This document shows, piece after piece, positions 23,975 through 47,198 of a DNA stretch of 64,000 nucleotides. The stretch comes from Hirudo medicinalis (lineage: Eukaryota; Annelida; Clitellata; Hirudinida; Hirudinidae), in the NCBI GenBank assembly GCA_011800805.1, contig MPNW01000105.1, forward strand, positions 175,092 through 239,091. Direction: 5' to 3'. Made by a program: the position numbers and the translations under genes. How positions within the stretch are numbered: the first letter of the stretch is position 1; the number at the start of each line of letters is the position of its first letter. The notes beneath the pieces were generated by a model. That model did not search any database and had not been told where the DNA came from. It saw only the letters and a program-made list of their open reading frames with translations.

Positions 23975-25241
23975 TTTGATTAGTACAGACTAATTACGCG
24001 CTACAAATCAAAACAAAAGGCGTTTTAGCAGAACAATCTGAAATTATCATTGCGAATAGGATTCTAATCACTCCCCAGATTTGCTTCGGGATTCCACCAA
24101 TGGAAGCTCCAGGATCTAGGTCGATTTGGAGCCTAGTGATGCTGCCTAAGACTGCTGAGGACTGGGTCTAATTTATCCGTGATTATGAAAATTTTACTTC
24201 TCTAAAAGATGTTTATGAAAAATGAATAGATTAAATAAACCAGATTGTCTTTTTGGTTCAAAATGATTCTCTAATAATACTGGAAACACCTTGAAGCCTT
24301 ACAATAAAATAGTAATTATCATGACAATTGAGAGCACCTGAAAGTATCGAACTGATGTTTTAAAGGTAATTCAGCTTGTTATGCTCTCAAATTTTCGGAG
24401 TGAAGAAAATTCAAATTTCTCAACTGAATTCTATTTATCCCTTGATGCGTCGGATTACTTAAAATAACTTAATTTTCCAGTAATTGACTTGAAATTAGGT
24501 TTAGCATGATCATGGCTTTAGCACTGGCAATGCTCTAACAAGCACTGATAGGTTACTACGAATGATAATATTTCAAAATAAATAATTGGTAATTGTCGAG
24601 GACAAAGGCTAAACCAAAAGGTTATCAAAAACAAAAAAAAAAACTGCGTGAAGATAGATCAAGTGAAAATTTATCTTTTTAGTATGCAGCCCACAGAAAA
24701 AGTTAAACAGATTACTGATGTAAATAGCTAGGAACTTAGTTTCGAGGAGATTATGTGGCAGAAATATGTTTTCATTTATTTTCGAGAGGGGAAGGGGAGA
24801 GAATCTTCGCCAAAGTTTTTTTTTTGGCTGATGAACAATTGATTGGCTCCCTGCCTCTCCCGAAATGACCATATATACTAAAAAATGATATAAATATTTC
24901 TTTCATTTATTGATTTGCATATGATAAGCTAGAGTTTAGTAAACAGCTTTGTATTCAGACTAGTATCTAGACTACAGCCCATGTATATCATTTTCCAAGT
25001 CATTCAGTAATCAATACAACATGTTTGAAGTTACCAGTTAATATTAAGTTGGTTTTTTTTATTAATTTGGAATTGTTTTAATTTGCTCTTGTTTGGGTGA
25101 AGAGTCTGCTATGAATCCGTCCACCGGCTCACGTGACCTGCATATTAAGAATGATATTGCTGAGGTTTAGCGGTGATAGGTTCTGTTTGGTGATGATGCG
25201 CTCTTCTAACCTTATGTTAACCTGTTATTAACAATTCAGAA
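23975..25241. promoter_or_regulatory. Divergent intergenic region STOML1 / protein kinase D
   Basis: About 1.27 kb between two head-to-head start codons, so it should hold both promoters. A palindromic E-box, TCACGTGA, lies at 25129-25136, roughly 106 bp before the kinase start codon. No convincing TATA element or other gene was recognised. Confidence 0.4.
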
Positions 25242-34669
<9,428 letters not shown>

Positions 34670-37006
34670 AAATTTAGCAATGTTGCTGTTGTCGTAGGGC
34701 TGCTATGTTAAAGTATTTCAAAGTTTCTGTAAATAATGTGGCTCCATCCCAGCTATGTTGTCACAAGACAAGTCAGCTGTCAGAAGCCAATTGTTTCACT
34801 GGTAGTCAGCTTCAGCCTCTCCTTGCATTTGCTTGTATTTGTGTGCATTTCGGCTTTAGGAACTTTCCAATCGATCTGGTCATCCGCCTAATCAAAATGC
34901 ACCCGTGCTTGGTTCTTACAACTGCTTACCTGAGACCATGTTGATTATGATATCAAAATAGCACTGAGTCATACAAACATAACTTACTTTACACCATCTA
35001 TGCATATCTTGGTTAAAGCCATTGTTGGTTTAATATCTGGAGCTTGCAGCAATCTTACCATCATTTTCAAATGTGTTTTCCTCTCTTAAACCTGAAAACC
35101 TTTGAATTTTGATCATAATTTAGCTAATGGATAATCTTTTTTCTGTGAATGAACAACCATATGAGTTTGATTATGAATAGTATTGTGAGACTGAATTGGC
35201 AACCTGCACGTGAACCATTTTCCTCATGAGCATCTACATTGTCGGAGTTGTTGTTGAAAGTGTCTTAGCTTACTCGATTTAGTTTTTTGCTGTTGATGTA
35301 AGCCCTTTGAGATGGACTTGAGGATTAACATTAAAATTTATTTCAAATCTGATCAGTGATGTCAAGATACAAATAGTTTGAGGCATAAGCTTACAGTGTC
35401 ATTTCTTGGTCTAACAATACCTAGAAGAGGCTTCTGTGAAGTATCTTCTTGCTTGTCTCTGAATATCTCCCTCAATGCAACTAACAAATGCTTTTTTTTT
35501 ATGATCAAAGCCCCACGTTCACTGTTTGCATTTAAACTCCAAATCAAGGGAAGCATTGAATCATTGTCAAATTAAATTATTTTGTGGCAACGTGTGGACC
35601 TCTTTTTACCAGCTATGAATTTCCAACTTCTTGGATGTGCAGTGTTTATTTTGTATTCATTTTATAAAAGTCATTTTTTTATAATTTTTTGTCTAACCAA
35701 TTTTTTTGAAGTCGAGCTCTTAGTGCTAAATACATTTTTATATGTCGTTACTTTGCTTCGCCTTTGTTGTTATTGCCCAAATATCTATAGTTTCCGTCCA
35801 ATATTATCCAATCCAATATTAGGGATTGTTGTGTTTTTCATCGAATCCAGGTTCTCCAAGCAACTTTGAGTGTCACAGACCTTTATGTGCCAGATTTTCA
35901 AAAGATAAAAATGCTGTCCATGAGTTTTCTCGAGCTCTTTGGGGCCATTTCATGAACTTTGTGACAGCCCTTCCTCTAAACTCCCATAAAAATGACGTCG
36001 CAAATCGGACACCCAGGATCTGGATGGCGCGTCTGGGAATCTTTTTCCAGCGTCTCACCCTGAAAAATTTACATCCTTTCCAAAGTTTTATGCCAAGATT
36101 ATCTGGGCGAAAGTTAGCCGACGACCATTTGTTTGCTTGTCTGAAAAGGTCTCCATCTTGTCACAAAAAGGTCTTTCAATCAGCTGAGAACGTTCCCTTC
36201 TAGGTTTTTCGTGCTCCAACGTGAAGTAGTGTTTTCTCAGGCCACCAGGTACCATGGAGTGCCCTGGCGAAGACTAAGATACATCACTCGCTCATTAACA
36301 GAAGATGTTTATTTCTAAAACTCTTCTTGGTCACTACTAATGAAAACTAATACGGACGTAGAACGAGGTAAGACCAACGTGGAGCCAAGAGCTGACGAAT
36401 GATCGCAAAGCTCAGTTAAGTAGATTAGTTTAACTTTCATTGTATAACTTAAATAAGGACGTAAGAAGGGTTCGTGAGCATGTGCAGATAACCACTACCG
36501 CTTGGCATAGTGAGTAGACAGAGCGGAGAATAATTAGGAATTTTGGCACTTGAGATAGTAATGCGCAAAGTTTCAATTGTTAATAAGCAAAAGGGCTTCG
36601 TCGTTTTGTTATAATTTATCATAAAAACATTACGACGACATTAAAACGTGGAAATTGAGCCTGTTTGCACATTATTATAATGTAAAAGTAAAATTATGTA
36701 TTATTAGTAAAGTTAAATTATTTTTAAATAAAAATTATTATTATAAAAAAGAACTACGTTACTTATAAGTTAAAACAATGTATATTATCAAAAGCATTTA
36801 TTAATAAAAAAAATAGATTTTAAAATTAAAATATTTAGTCAGCAATAGTGAATGGAGGTGACGACTATTTAGTATCATTTGTTTTTCATTGCTGCAATGG
36901 CGATTTTAAACTAAATCTGTTTAAATATCCTTATTTACATCCAACTATTACACTTCGGGCCAAGTGTTAAAACATAATTTTGTTTTGTAAATTAAAAGAA
37001 ATTGCG
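34670..37006. other. Kinase 3' UTR and intergenic region
   Basis: Follows the protein kinase D stop codon and precedes the CDC27 start codon. It is AT-rich with T-runs. The longest frame, 35826-36203 (+), has no recognisable motif, and 36200-37000 looks non-coding. It should contain the CDC27 promoter, but no core element stands out. Confidence 0.45.
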
Positions 37007-40000
37007 ATGGTTGTGGTGGAACCCGTTAAGGTAATTGTTTATTTTAGGTAAAATCGAGATGAAATGCACAAAAGTTGTAATCACTCGTAGAATTCCTCAC
37101 TTTACCAAATGTTACGTTAAGTCCGGCCTTTCGATTATATTGATTGGCAATCAGGCACCACATTTAGTATTGTAAAGACTGATTGTCTAACCCCACTGTT
37201 AACATGCTAACGACATTTTATTTGAAGCATAATTTTTTACTAGAATTTGTTGTAAATGGCCATTTAATACTCATCAATCAAAAAGTGTTCCTTCATTTCC
37301 ACTTGTGCAGAATCATTGGCTTTTAGGATACCTGACTTAATTGTAAACTTTATGGAACTTAAATTGCATAATTCTAATTATATAAGTTAAACTTAATGAG
37401 TGAGTTTTTTAACTATAAGGTTTGTTTACCTATATCTATATGTTTATCTATAACTATGATGATATCCATCATCTGTCAGTCACCTTTCATTGTAGGCTGC
37501 AATATTACAGTGCATCAACTTGTACAACTTCAGAGATGCTGCTTTTCTTTGTGAACGACTCTATGCAGAAGGTAAGTTGGATTAGAGATGGAAATTGTTT
37601 TGCAAGAAGAACTTGAATTTGAAAGCTGTTTTGATTGTCATTGCAGTTGCCAACACAGAGTCTTTGGGCCTCCTGAGTTCCTGTTATTATAGAATGAATA
37701 AGCCATGGAAGGCATATATGTTACTTACTAGTAGAAAGCCCCTGTCTGTAGAATGTCGATATTTATTGGCAAGATGTTGCCTGGACTTAAACAAGTGGGA
37801 AACTTAGTTTGTCCTCTGTTGGGTGGTAGTGGCGTTGTCAATTATTTGTTTTCAACCTTAGGTTATCGGAGGCAGAAACAGCAATAACAGAGAATTATTC
37901 CCTGCACAATACCAGAGATGTAGATGATATCATAGAAGAATTTGGTGATCTTGCAAGCTATGCTTTGAACATTCTTGGTCAAGTTTATAAGTAAGATGGT
38001 CTTAAGCATGATTGATGTTATTTAAATCAATGATGGTTGGTGATGGTTACAGCAAATCAGAGAGAAAGAAGAAAGCAATAGAATGTTTTCAAGCCAGTCT
38101 CAAACTCAATCCTTTTCTGTGGTCTTCTTTTGAAATGCTTTGTGAATTAGGTTTGAAAGATGTTTTGTGTCAGTCACTTTAATCTTCCTGCTATGTAATT
38201 GCTAATCAATATATCCAGCAATTACTCATTGGGCTCTATTAAAAGTCATGGGAAATAATAGTTTGAATAAATTTGTTCAGGAGATACCAGTGATCCGAAT
38301 TTGATATTCCAAGTGAATAGTCAGAATCTTCATGCAGTTTGCAATTCAACCAACAACTACTCAAACAATTCGTTCCACATCGAACACATCACTCCAATCC
38401 ATCCTGCATCCATGTGCAAAATTGTAAGTGAAATAAACAGTTCGTTGCACATAAGCATATTCCAAGGAAAATTACTGCTGCCTCGAAAAGTTGAACTCAT
38501 CGATTTGTTAAAGGCATCATAACTGGATTCCTCTTTATTTTCATTTTGAAGTCAAACATGACCATTGAAGACTTTCCTCTGACGACCCGCAAAGAACTTT
38601 TCAGCAACATCGTCGACACTCCCGACATCGGCCCGACGAACATCACTCCAGACACAGACTTCATCTTTTCGGTTCCGAGCGCACCTCGACCGAAAAGGCA
38701 TAGAGATCAGTTCAAGACGGACAGCAGTGGGAGTATGGGGTGGTACCCTACAACGCCAAGGTAGGGGCTTTCTTAACCGTGACATTGCATTTCCAGTACT
38801 AAAGATGAGAATACATTAAAACCTAATCTAGGATCTTAATCAAATAGAGATGAATTGTATCTGATTCAGATTACAACAACTTGCCATACTTTGTATTCTA
38901 GCTTTGGAGTCATGCCTCTGGAATTTACTCCATCTGCAAACATGGACAGTCCACCTGCAAATGCCAGTCTCATGTCTCCTACTACTGTTTCTCTTAAGGT
39001 AAACTCACTTCCATTTTCAATTTTAGCATTAATGTATCTTGATCATAAGTTGCATCAAAAATTCTAATTCAAATGATTATTAAGCTCTAAAGTTCCACTT
39101 TAGGAAGAATTGGTTTGAACTGATGATTGTTAGAAATATTGGAAAATTAAAATTGATGCATTCAAAGTTTTAATTTCAAGAGTTTGTCTTCTCGTTTCAC
39201 AAATCAGACGGCACAACCTTTCTCGATGCCCGGCATTCCGAAGCCTCCTGTGTTCAGTCAGTCTGGAAATATGAATATCTCGAAAGATTCTCAGCAGTCT
39301 GTCACAAACATGGGGTTTGGAAAATATTTGCAATTATTGTGACTGTCTGTATCTCAGTATGGGTGATTATTTATTTGAAAGTCACTCCTTCCCCGTGCAG
39401 ATGTCCCAGCAACACACCAAGCTTGAGAAGAAGTACACGGCTTTTCAACCACACCAACAGTTCAGTAAAGGTGAATCTAAAGGTTTCCTCCGATCAATGT
39501 TGCATTTAAAAATGAAGGACAAATAATGATCAGAGCTCAACAGGCCTTATGTTTTGATGTTTACTTCTAGGAGAACAACAAGAATCAAGCCATTGAAAAC
39601 AGGAGCATGGTAGGCAGAGGAGCGGGCAGGAGAACCAAGTCCAAACTCTCCTACACGCCTCAGCAAATGAATGAGCGCAACAAGATCCAGTCAGGGATAA
39701 CCCAAAGCAGTACAGCCGTGAAGAAAATTCTGGCGACTCCTGCAGATGGCAATGCACAGCCACATGTAGCCGAGATGCAGAAGCAATCAGCCAGTAATTT
39801 GAAGATATTTATTTAGAATTAATGCCTTTCTTTTGTCTGTCGGACTCACTTTTACATTGATTCGTTTCCAGATGGTCTCATGTCATTGCTGCAGCAACTG
39901 GCAAAGGCTTATCAGGCTCTTTCTCAGTACAAGTGCAAAGAAGCCATCGAGTTGTTTGAGAAAATCCCAGTTCATCATCATCACAGTGGATGGGTACTCT

Positions 40001-42293
40001 GTCAGATTGGAAAAGCCTACTTTGAGCTTTGTGAATACAAAAAGGTCAGATTTTTACATATACAAAATGGAAATTAGTACTTACATAAGCAAATCCATCA
40101 ATTGCTTCTGTTTAGGCTAAAGCCATGTTTGAGGACATCAGAAATCTCGAGCCATGGAGAATGGAGGGGATGGAGGTCTACAGCACTGTACTCTGGCACA
40201 TGCAGCAGGAAACTGCACTGTCAGCTCTTGCTCAAGATCTTGTGGACATTGACAAACTTTCTCCTGAGGTTTGTTGTGATATCTTGCTGGATAAAATAAA
40301 TGTAATAGTAATGTAATGTAATAACATTGATGTGTATTAATGATGACAGTAATGATATGTGGTTGATGTGGTAAAATTTATTACTATTTCATACTCAACA
40401 TGTTTTCTATACAAATTAAAAAACCACATTTCCATTAAGACTTTAGACATAAATTGCATGAAATGCGCTCAGAAAAAACCTCAGGTTGTTCTTGCAATTT
40501 CTCATTTGTTGTTGATTTGACATTTTCACAGGCATGGTGTGCAACTGGTAACTGCTTCAGTCTGCAAAAGGAACATGATGTAGCCATCAAATTCTTCCAG
40601 CGTGCAATGCAAGTAAATCCTGAGTTTGCTTATGCCTACACCCTGCTCGGGCACGAGTACGTTCTCATAGAGGAGCTGGATAAAGCCCTTGCAGCCTTCC
40701 AGAGTGCCGTCAGAATCAATCCAAGGCATTACAATGCATGGTGAGCAATAAAAAGGTTTATTCTCTGGTTTATTTTGAAATTATTTTTTTAGCATGTATG
40801 AGGCATTCCATGTCAAATCAAAACAACATCTGACATCACTTTTTTTCTGAAATTGGGCAAAGTTGGATGAGTAAATTATAAAACTGAAATTTTAGATTTT
40901 TTGGTCTTTTCGGTGTCAGAAATATGAGTTGTTGAACTTTGACCGAATGCCAACAACCGGCAATGGTTGAGGCCGTAAGTTTGGTTCTAGAGAACCTTGA
41001 AGGATAATATTTATATATTAAAGCTATCTGAAGGCTCTATTTGGGCAACTTAATTCGACATTTTTATTTTCAATATTTAAAAAGATATTTTAAATTAAAA
41101 ACTTTGAAATAGGCTTAAGGTAAATTTGTACAAAAATTAATTTTTGGATTTTATATTCACATATTCAGAACATTATAAAGAACACTTATTCCAAAATTCA
41201 GAATGTTATAGTTTTTATGTTGATTTTGGATGCCTTATTTTATTCATGAGTCAGTTCAAATTCATGTTCTTATCAGATTTTTATGTTTTCTGTTTGCAAT
41301 TGTTTGAATATTACTATAATTCATCAATTGTTGTAAAACCTCCAGGTATGGCATCGGAATGGTCCATTACAAGCAAGAGAAATTTTCACTAGCAGGAATT
41401 TATTATGAGAAGGCTCTTGCCATCAATCCGAAGAATTCAGCTCTCTTATGTCACGTTGCTGTCGTAAGTTGTATTTATTTCTAGCATTTTTTGTGTTGTG
41501 AAGTTCTAGTTTCTTAAACTCAATACATGGTTTTTACACACATTCTCCATTGCCTCACCAGGTCAAACATGCTCTGAAGAAAACAGCTTCTGCACTCAAA
41601 ATTCTCAACTACGCCATTAATGTTGAACCAATGAACCCACTCTGCAAGTTCCACAAGGCTTCTGTACTCTTTGCAAGTGATAGGCATTCTGTAAGTTGTT
41701 GACTTCTTGAGTTTTTAATGAAAAGCATATCACCGATGTTTTGCTTTATTTGTTGCAATCAGGAAGCTCTGAAGGAACTTAATGAATTGAAGCAGATTGT
41801 TCCCAGGGAGTCTTTGGTTTACTTCTTAATAGGAAAAGTGAGACAAATGAAATGCAGTTTTTGGTTCAACTGGAACCAATTTGGATATTCAAATATGAAT
41901 TAGTTTAAATATGAAATGCAATCATTTCAGATTCACAAAAAGTTGGGTGGAACACACATAGCTTTAACCAACTTTTCTTGGGCAATGGATTTGGATCCTA
42001 AAGGCACAAACAATCACATCAAGGAGACGATCAACAAGAGGTACATCGTTGATGAAGAGGGTATAACTCCAGGTATGTATCGAGAGTTTTACATGCATCA
42101 TAGCCTCAAGTTCCAGGAACACAACGTGATGACTGGTGACACCGATAAGATGATCTTAAATACATACTCAATTGCATACATTATTCCAGAGAAAGAAACA
42201 ATGGAGATAAACGAGATGGAAGAGATGGCCCTATCCAACATGATGCAGCTGATTGGTGGGCCTCCGAGGATTGAAGATAGCGACGATGCCTAA
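37007..42293 (+). CDS. CDC27: CDC27/APC3, TPR subunit of the anaphase-promoting complex
   Basis: Scaffold subunit of the APC/C ubiquitin ligase that docks CDC20/CDH1 through their Ile-Arg tails. Eighteen exons, all in phase, 847 residues: 37007-37030, 37496-37571, 37647-37794, 37862-37990, 38053-38150, 38281-38423, 38552-38760, 38902-38998, 39208-39314, 39401-39470, 39571-39793, 39872-40044, 40116-40268, 40532-40740, 41346-41463, 41562-41690, 41763-41837, 41931-42293. The start MVVVEPVK then AAILQCINLYNFRDAAFLCERLYAE matches the family N-terminus. N-terminal TPRs are followed by a Ser/Thr-Pro-rich linker (RRSTRLFNHT block) and the C-terminal TPR superhelix (SGWVLCQIGKAYFEL, WCATGNCFSLQKEHDVAIKFF, YAYTLLGHEYVL, INPRHYNAWYGIGM). 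The tail after NKRY diverges from the human one. A poly(A) signal lies at 42368-42373. Confidence 0.95.
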
Positions 42294-42367
42294 CTTTTTT
42301 CTCTTCGTTTTGTGTCTTCATTCGGCGTTTGTATAAGCTGCTACTAAGGAGAATGAAAGGATGTGTA

Positions 42368-42373
42368 AATAAA
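42368..42373 (+). terminator. Poly(A) signal of CDC27
   Basis: AATAAA, 75 bp after the CDC27 stop codon, is the first canonical signal downstream and fits a short 3' UTR. Confidence 0.6.
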
Positions 42374-42379
42374 ATATGA

Positions 42380-44387
42380 TAATATAGCTAATCAATTTCA
42401 ACTTTACGCCCTCGAATTGACCCCGGAGGAGTCAGCCAAGATCAAACTTTTTTCGTCCTCGACAATTCAACATCGGCGAACCTCGAGAGTCGTGATGAGT
42501 TTGTGTTCGTTAATTAGGTCTATTGAGATCGAGATCAGCTGAATTGATTTTTAGTTTTATTTCGTGTGCGTGATGTTCTTCGGTGATTGCACTAGAATCA
42601 TCAGTGGGGAGCAGGTTGGTTCTCGAAGCTGGATCAGAGAAGCCGGGTGATTTCTTATTCCACACACCGCTAAACCTCGATCGTCTGTCAATAAAGTCCT
42701 CCGTGTGTGGCGTAATTTTGTGGATCCGATGATTAGCTCCGCTTCGTGGGTGGCGCGAGCTATGCAGGTACGCCGAGGCACAATTATTTAGCACGTTCAG
42801 ACATATATTCAGATATCTTCATTTCGAGTATAGCTAAGCTTGTTAGGCGATTGGGCGCACAGTGGCTCATTTTCAGTCTGAAGGATCGACGCTAGCACGC
42901 CTAAGCCAAGATTTGTATCTCTGTGTCTGATCAACGAGATGTTTCAAGCGATAACATTGTTACTGAGCATGAAATTTGCTCAGCTTCCGATTTTCGTTAT
43001 CATGCGAGTTAAAGAAATTCTCACGCAACAAACTAATAATAACACATATTAAACAATGCCGCATTTTCAACTTTGTATTCTGTGTGCTCTACAAGATGGA
43101 TCGTCGCCAGATTAAAAGTCGGTCGCGCTGATTAAATCGCACAAGGATTTCATTTCAGAAATCGTTTAAGTCGGAAATTCGACCGACGACGAAAAAAAAT
43201 TCTATTTGAGCACAGCTTTCAGATGGACGCCGCCACTAACGATAAAATATCGCGGCATTAGCCAGCCGGGGTTCGCCGGGAGTCAACCGGGACATCCGTC
43301 TCAAGTATCCAATTCCGCGTCTCTATTTAAGTTTAATAAATACGCTCGCCGAGAATCTCCGTTCCCGCCCTTGAACAAGTGGTCGAAATTCTCGTTTGCA
43401 TTGTGCTTGTTTAGCATGTTTATTGGGCCATTGGCGGCGGTTAGATCTCAATAAACGTCCGAGGTTTTGGGCGACCTTCGCTCTCTTGGCTTCATTGATT
43501 CCGATCGACTGAGCATTTCCCATGGCCAATGAAATTAGTGAGGTTATTGTTGATATGTTACCTGTTCATCATTTTCATGTGTAATGCTCTCTTCGTAAGC
43601 AAGAATTTAGGCCCAAGATTTGACCGGGCAGGCGTGAGTACAAACGACATTGTGACGATGAGGTGTCAGAGAACAACATCAACAACAACAACGACAACAG
43701 TAGAATAAATAAATAGGTGTTCTTAAATACTTTCCAAACACTGAAACCTCGAAACAATAATAAGAAAGTTCAATAGAAAAGGTGTTTGAAGTGAAAACAA
43801 GATTTGATTCTGAAAATATGATTACCATAGTCGTGTCGATCACAATAACATATCGATGACATCGGAGGTCAGTTGTACTCGTATTCGTCAACAACATATT
43901 TATAAAATGTTGAATGCCTCCGAGGTGACTGACGATGAATTAGCACTCCAGTTTACAAATCAAACATTCGCTTCAAAAACACCGAGTCCGTTTAACTATC
44001 CATTAATTTTCATCCCTGGGCAGGATTTTTCATTTTCAAGAAGTGTGAAGTTCTACTCAGATCGAGTCGTGGCAAAGACAAAGGAAAAGGTTAAGGGCAG
44101 ACTCCTGAGGATCAAAAAGAGGGAAGATGTGACTAGTAATGTAAGCTCATATTATGTACATCGTCATCTCAAAACTCAGAAACAGAGCAAGCTATCCGCT
44201 CGCAACTTAAAGGCCGATGCGTTAATGAAATAATCAATCTAGCGTCATCACCATCATCAAAATTGAATGCACACGGAAGCAGATACACGCAGAATGGTGT
44301 GATAGCCAACATGTACATACAAGCTCCAGCTGTATCACTCAACAAAACATGTTCTCGCAATTACTAAAAAAATTATCATCATCACCA
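42380..44387. other. Intergenic region and likely HS6ST 3' UTR
   Basis: Lies between the tail-to-tail genes CDC27 (+) and HS6ST (-). It is less AT-rich than most of the window at 42400-43600. A plus-strand frame at 43856-44233 (from MTSEVSCTRI) has fairly coding-like composition but no recognisable domain; it is antisense to the probable HS6ST 3' UTR. No other gene is supported. Confidence 0.35.
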
Positions 44388-45729
44388 TCATCTCATCATC
44401 GTACTCGATCCAGAGCGCACTCCATCACCGGCTTCATTGGAACGGCCTGCACTCCGGTCCACCTCGGCACTGCCGCGGGGATGGACTTCGTTTTCTCTTT
44501 CTCGGGGGAACTTCTCATCAATAACGTCTGGACCGGCAACGTTCTGCAGTTCGTGCTTGTTGATGTCGTAATCGTCGTCGTGTTTGTAGGGTGGATTGTC
44601 GTTGTCGTCGTCGTTGTAACCGTAGCCACCGTCGTTCAATTTCTGCTCGTCCCTTGAAGCGTCCGACGGCGTCTGATTTTTGTGGCCAGCAGAATTTCTC
44701 ATTGCATATTTTGGAAAGCCCTCTATTTGTCCTTCTGATGAGAAACCTGGAAAACTTGAAGCCTTGCCAGCGGAATGGTGCCCCTGGTCGAGGTCGTCCG
44801 TTAGAACTGTTTCTCTGACATTTTCATCAAGTTTAGTCAGCGACCTTTTGCTTTCACCGAGTTTCATCCTGGCATAATAAACTCTTGCAAGAAACAAATC
44901 CCTGGCGTAGGAATACAACTCAAAATCGAGAGCGTTCAACTTGAGAAGTTTGTCTCTTTCCTGCTTCGAAATCTCGGCTTTACTGGCGCGAGTGTCGTTG
45001 ACTTGAGTGAAGTTCGTGGTGAACTTGATTCCGAAAGTATACTCGAATAGGAAGCTTAAAAGCAAGAATAAAAAGAAATTAGGAAAAAACAAAGAGATAA
45101 AAAAAAAAGCAAAAAGGATAATTTACGAGCCAATGGAGCCACACCCAAACTGACCTTGTCTCAGCCTGGTACTCAGTCAATCCGAAGAATGCCATACTTC
45201 TGAGGTTGTCTTTGGCGCTCTGGAGCATAATTTTGTTCCGGATGGAGTCGTTCGGGATGACGTTCTTGTCGTAGCATCCGACCAATCGCAGGTCTGCCAC
45301 CATCCTCGTCTGCCGATTGTGCGCCAAGTTGCTACTGCAACTCGTAAACTCATCCAGAGAAACATTCATCCAGTTCTTTCCTGAAGAAATAAAAACAAAA
45401 AGAAGTCTCTATCACATCGTCCAAATTATATCTTCAGTATCGATGGAATTGTGCACATCATGTTAATGATTCCATGCGAATAACTATCCATAACCAATAA
45501 TGCTGATGATTTTGAATAATAAATAGGAATTATTAGCAGACGCGGAAAGTCATGGAATAGCGCTAAATCATTTCCTGTCAGATAAAAATGTTAAATCACA
45601 AAATCGTATCAGATAGCAGCTCAGTTGTGCTGCCTATATGGAGCCTCTCATTACGAAGCGATAATAATAACAACAACAACAACAACAATAATAACAACAA
45701 TAATAAAATATAATGATGATAATAATAAC

Positions 45730-45770
<41 letters not shown>

Positions 45771-47161
45771 NATGAGATACCGCTCGATTGGAGCTCAGCT
45801 TAAATCACTCGAATCCACAAAAAAGGTTCCACATCTGATCCAGGGAGACCAATTTCATTCACATCTTCTTGTTGTCATGCAATGGAACAGGTGATTAATA
45901 AAGACATTCTAAATTACCTTCAGGCAGACAACCTTATATCTCCTGATCAAAATGGTTTTCTGAATATGAGGTCAACATCTACAAACCTAATTGAATGTAC
46001 CAATGACTGGTCAATTGCAATTCAACTCCACCAGGGCACCGACATTATATACTTTGATTTCAAAGAGACTTCGACTCAGTGTCTCACCAAAAATTACTCA
46101 CAAAACTTCAGGCTTACTGAATTTCGGACAACCTATTTTTTTGGATAAGGAAGTTCCTATCGAATAGAACTCAAGCCGTGAAGGTGAATGGCCAATTATC
46201 CAACAATAGAGATGTGACCAGGACGAACTATTCGCTGATGACATCAAGCTCTACTCAGCATCATCATCTCCCCACAACTCTTCCTCACGAACTGCTTTTG
46301 ATAGGTTGGTGATATGGAGTGAAAAATGGCAATATTAATTAGCCCCTGACAAATGCTTCCAAGCTTCCATCAAAACACGGAGAACAGCACCACGCCCAAC
46401 AAATACACAATCCGCTCATGACCCATATCCTCCACAGACAATATGCGTGACCTTGGTTTCCTCATTGATAGTAAACTTACTTTCAAAGCCCATATCAACA
46501 ATATCACTCACAAGGCCTTTATCAGACTATGCCTTATTCTCAAATGCTTTCGATNNNNNNNNNNNNNNNNNNNNNNNNNNNNNNNNNNNNNNNNNNNNNN
46601 NNNNNNNNNNNNNNNNNNNNNNNNNNNNNNNNNNNNNNNNNNNNNNNNNNNNNNNNNNNNNNNNNNNNNNNNNNNNNNNNNNNNNNNNNNNNNNNNNNNN
46701 NNNNNNNNNNNNNNNNNNNNNNNNNNNNNNNNNNNNNNNNNNNNNNNNNNNNNNNNNNNNNNNNNNNNNATTTGGATGGAGATTTGTTTTGATTTCATTT
46801 CAAATTCATTTTTTTACATTCAAAGCTTATTAATAATACGGTGTTAATAATAATAATGATGACGACGATGATGATAATAACAATAATAATAATAATAATA
46901 ATAAACAATACTCGACGGAGACATTTGTTTGCATCATTTTCCACAGCGGGGAGTGCGAAGAACCACGCTGAAAATATCAAAGATCACGATTTTCGCGCTA
47001 GATTGGAGCAATTGTCGGACTATTTCTCAGAACAAATTCTCCAACAAGAATGACGTCACGATTATTGTTGTTATTCTTACTTTATTGCAATCGTAATTGT
47101 ATCATTATTGTCATCATCGTCGTCGTCATCATCATCATCAGCAGCAGCATCATTAATGCTA

Positions 47162-47198
<37 letters not shown>

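Noticed and set aside
35826..36203. 125-codon plus-strand frame between the kinase and CDC27 genes
   Set aside because: No recognisable motif, no good splice or promoter context; a minus-strand frame overlaps the same stretch. Probably non-coding or old transposon sequence.
42079..42122. Possible short intron in the last CDC27 exon (CCAG|GTATGT ... TTCCAG)
   Set aside because: Removal of the 44 nt would shift the frame to an early stop, and 44 nt is very short; the unspliced reading stays open to the stop at 42291-42293.
43856..44233. 125-codon plus-strand frame (from MTSEVSCTRI) downstream of HS6ST
   Set aside because: Composition is mildly coding-like but there is no family signature, and it is antisense to the likely HS6ST 3' UTR; unsupported as a gene.
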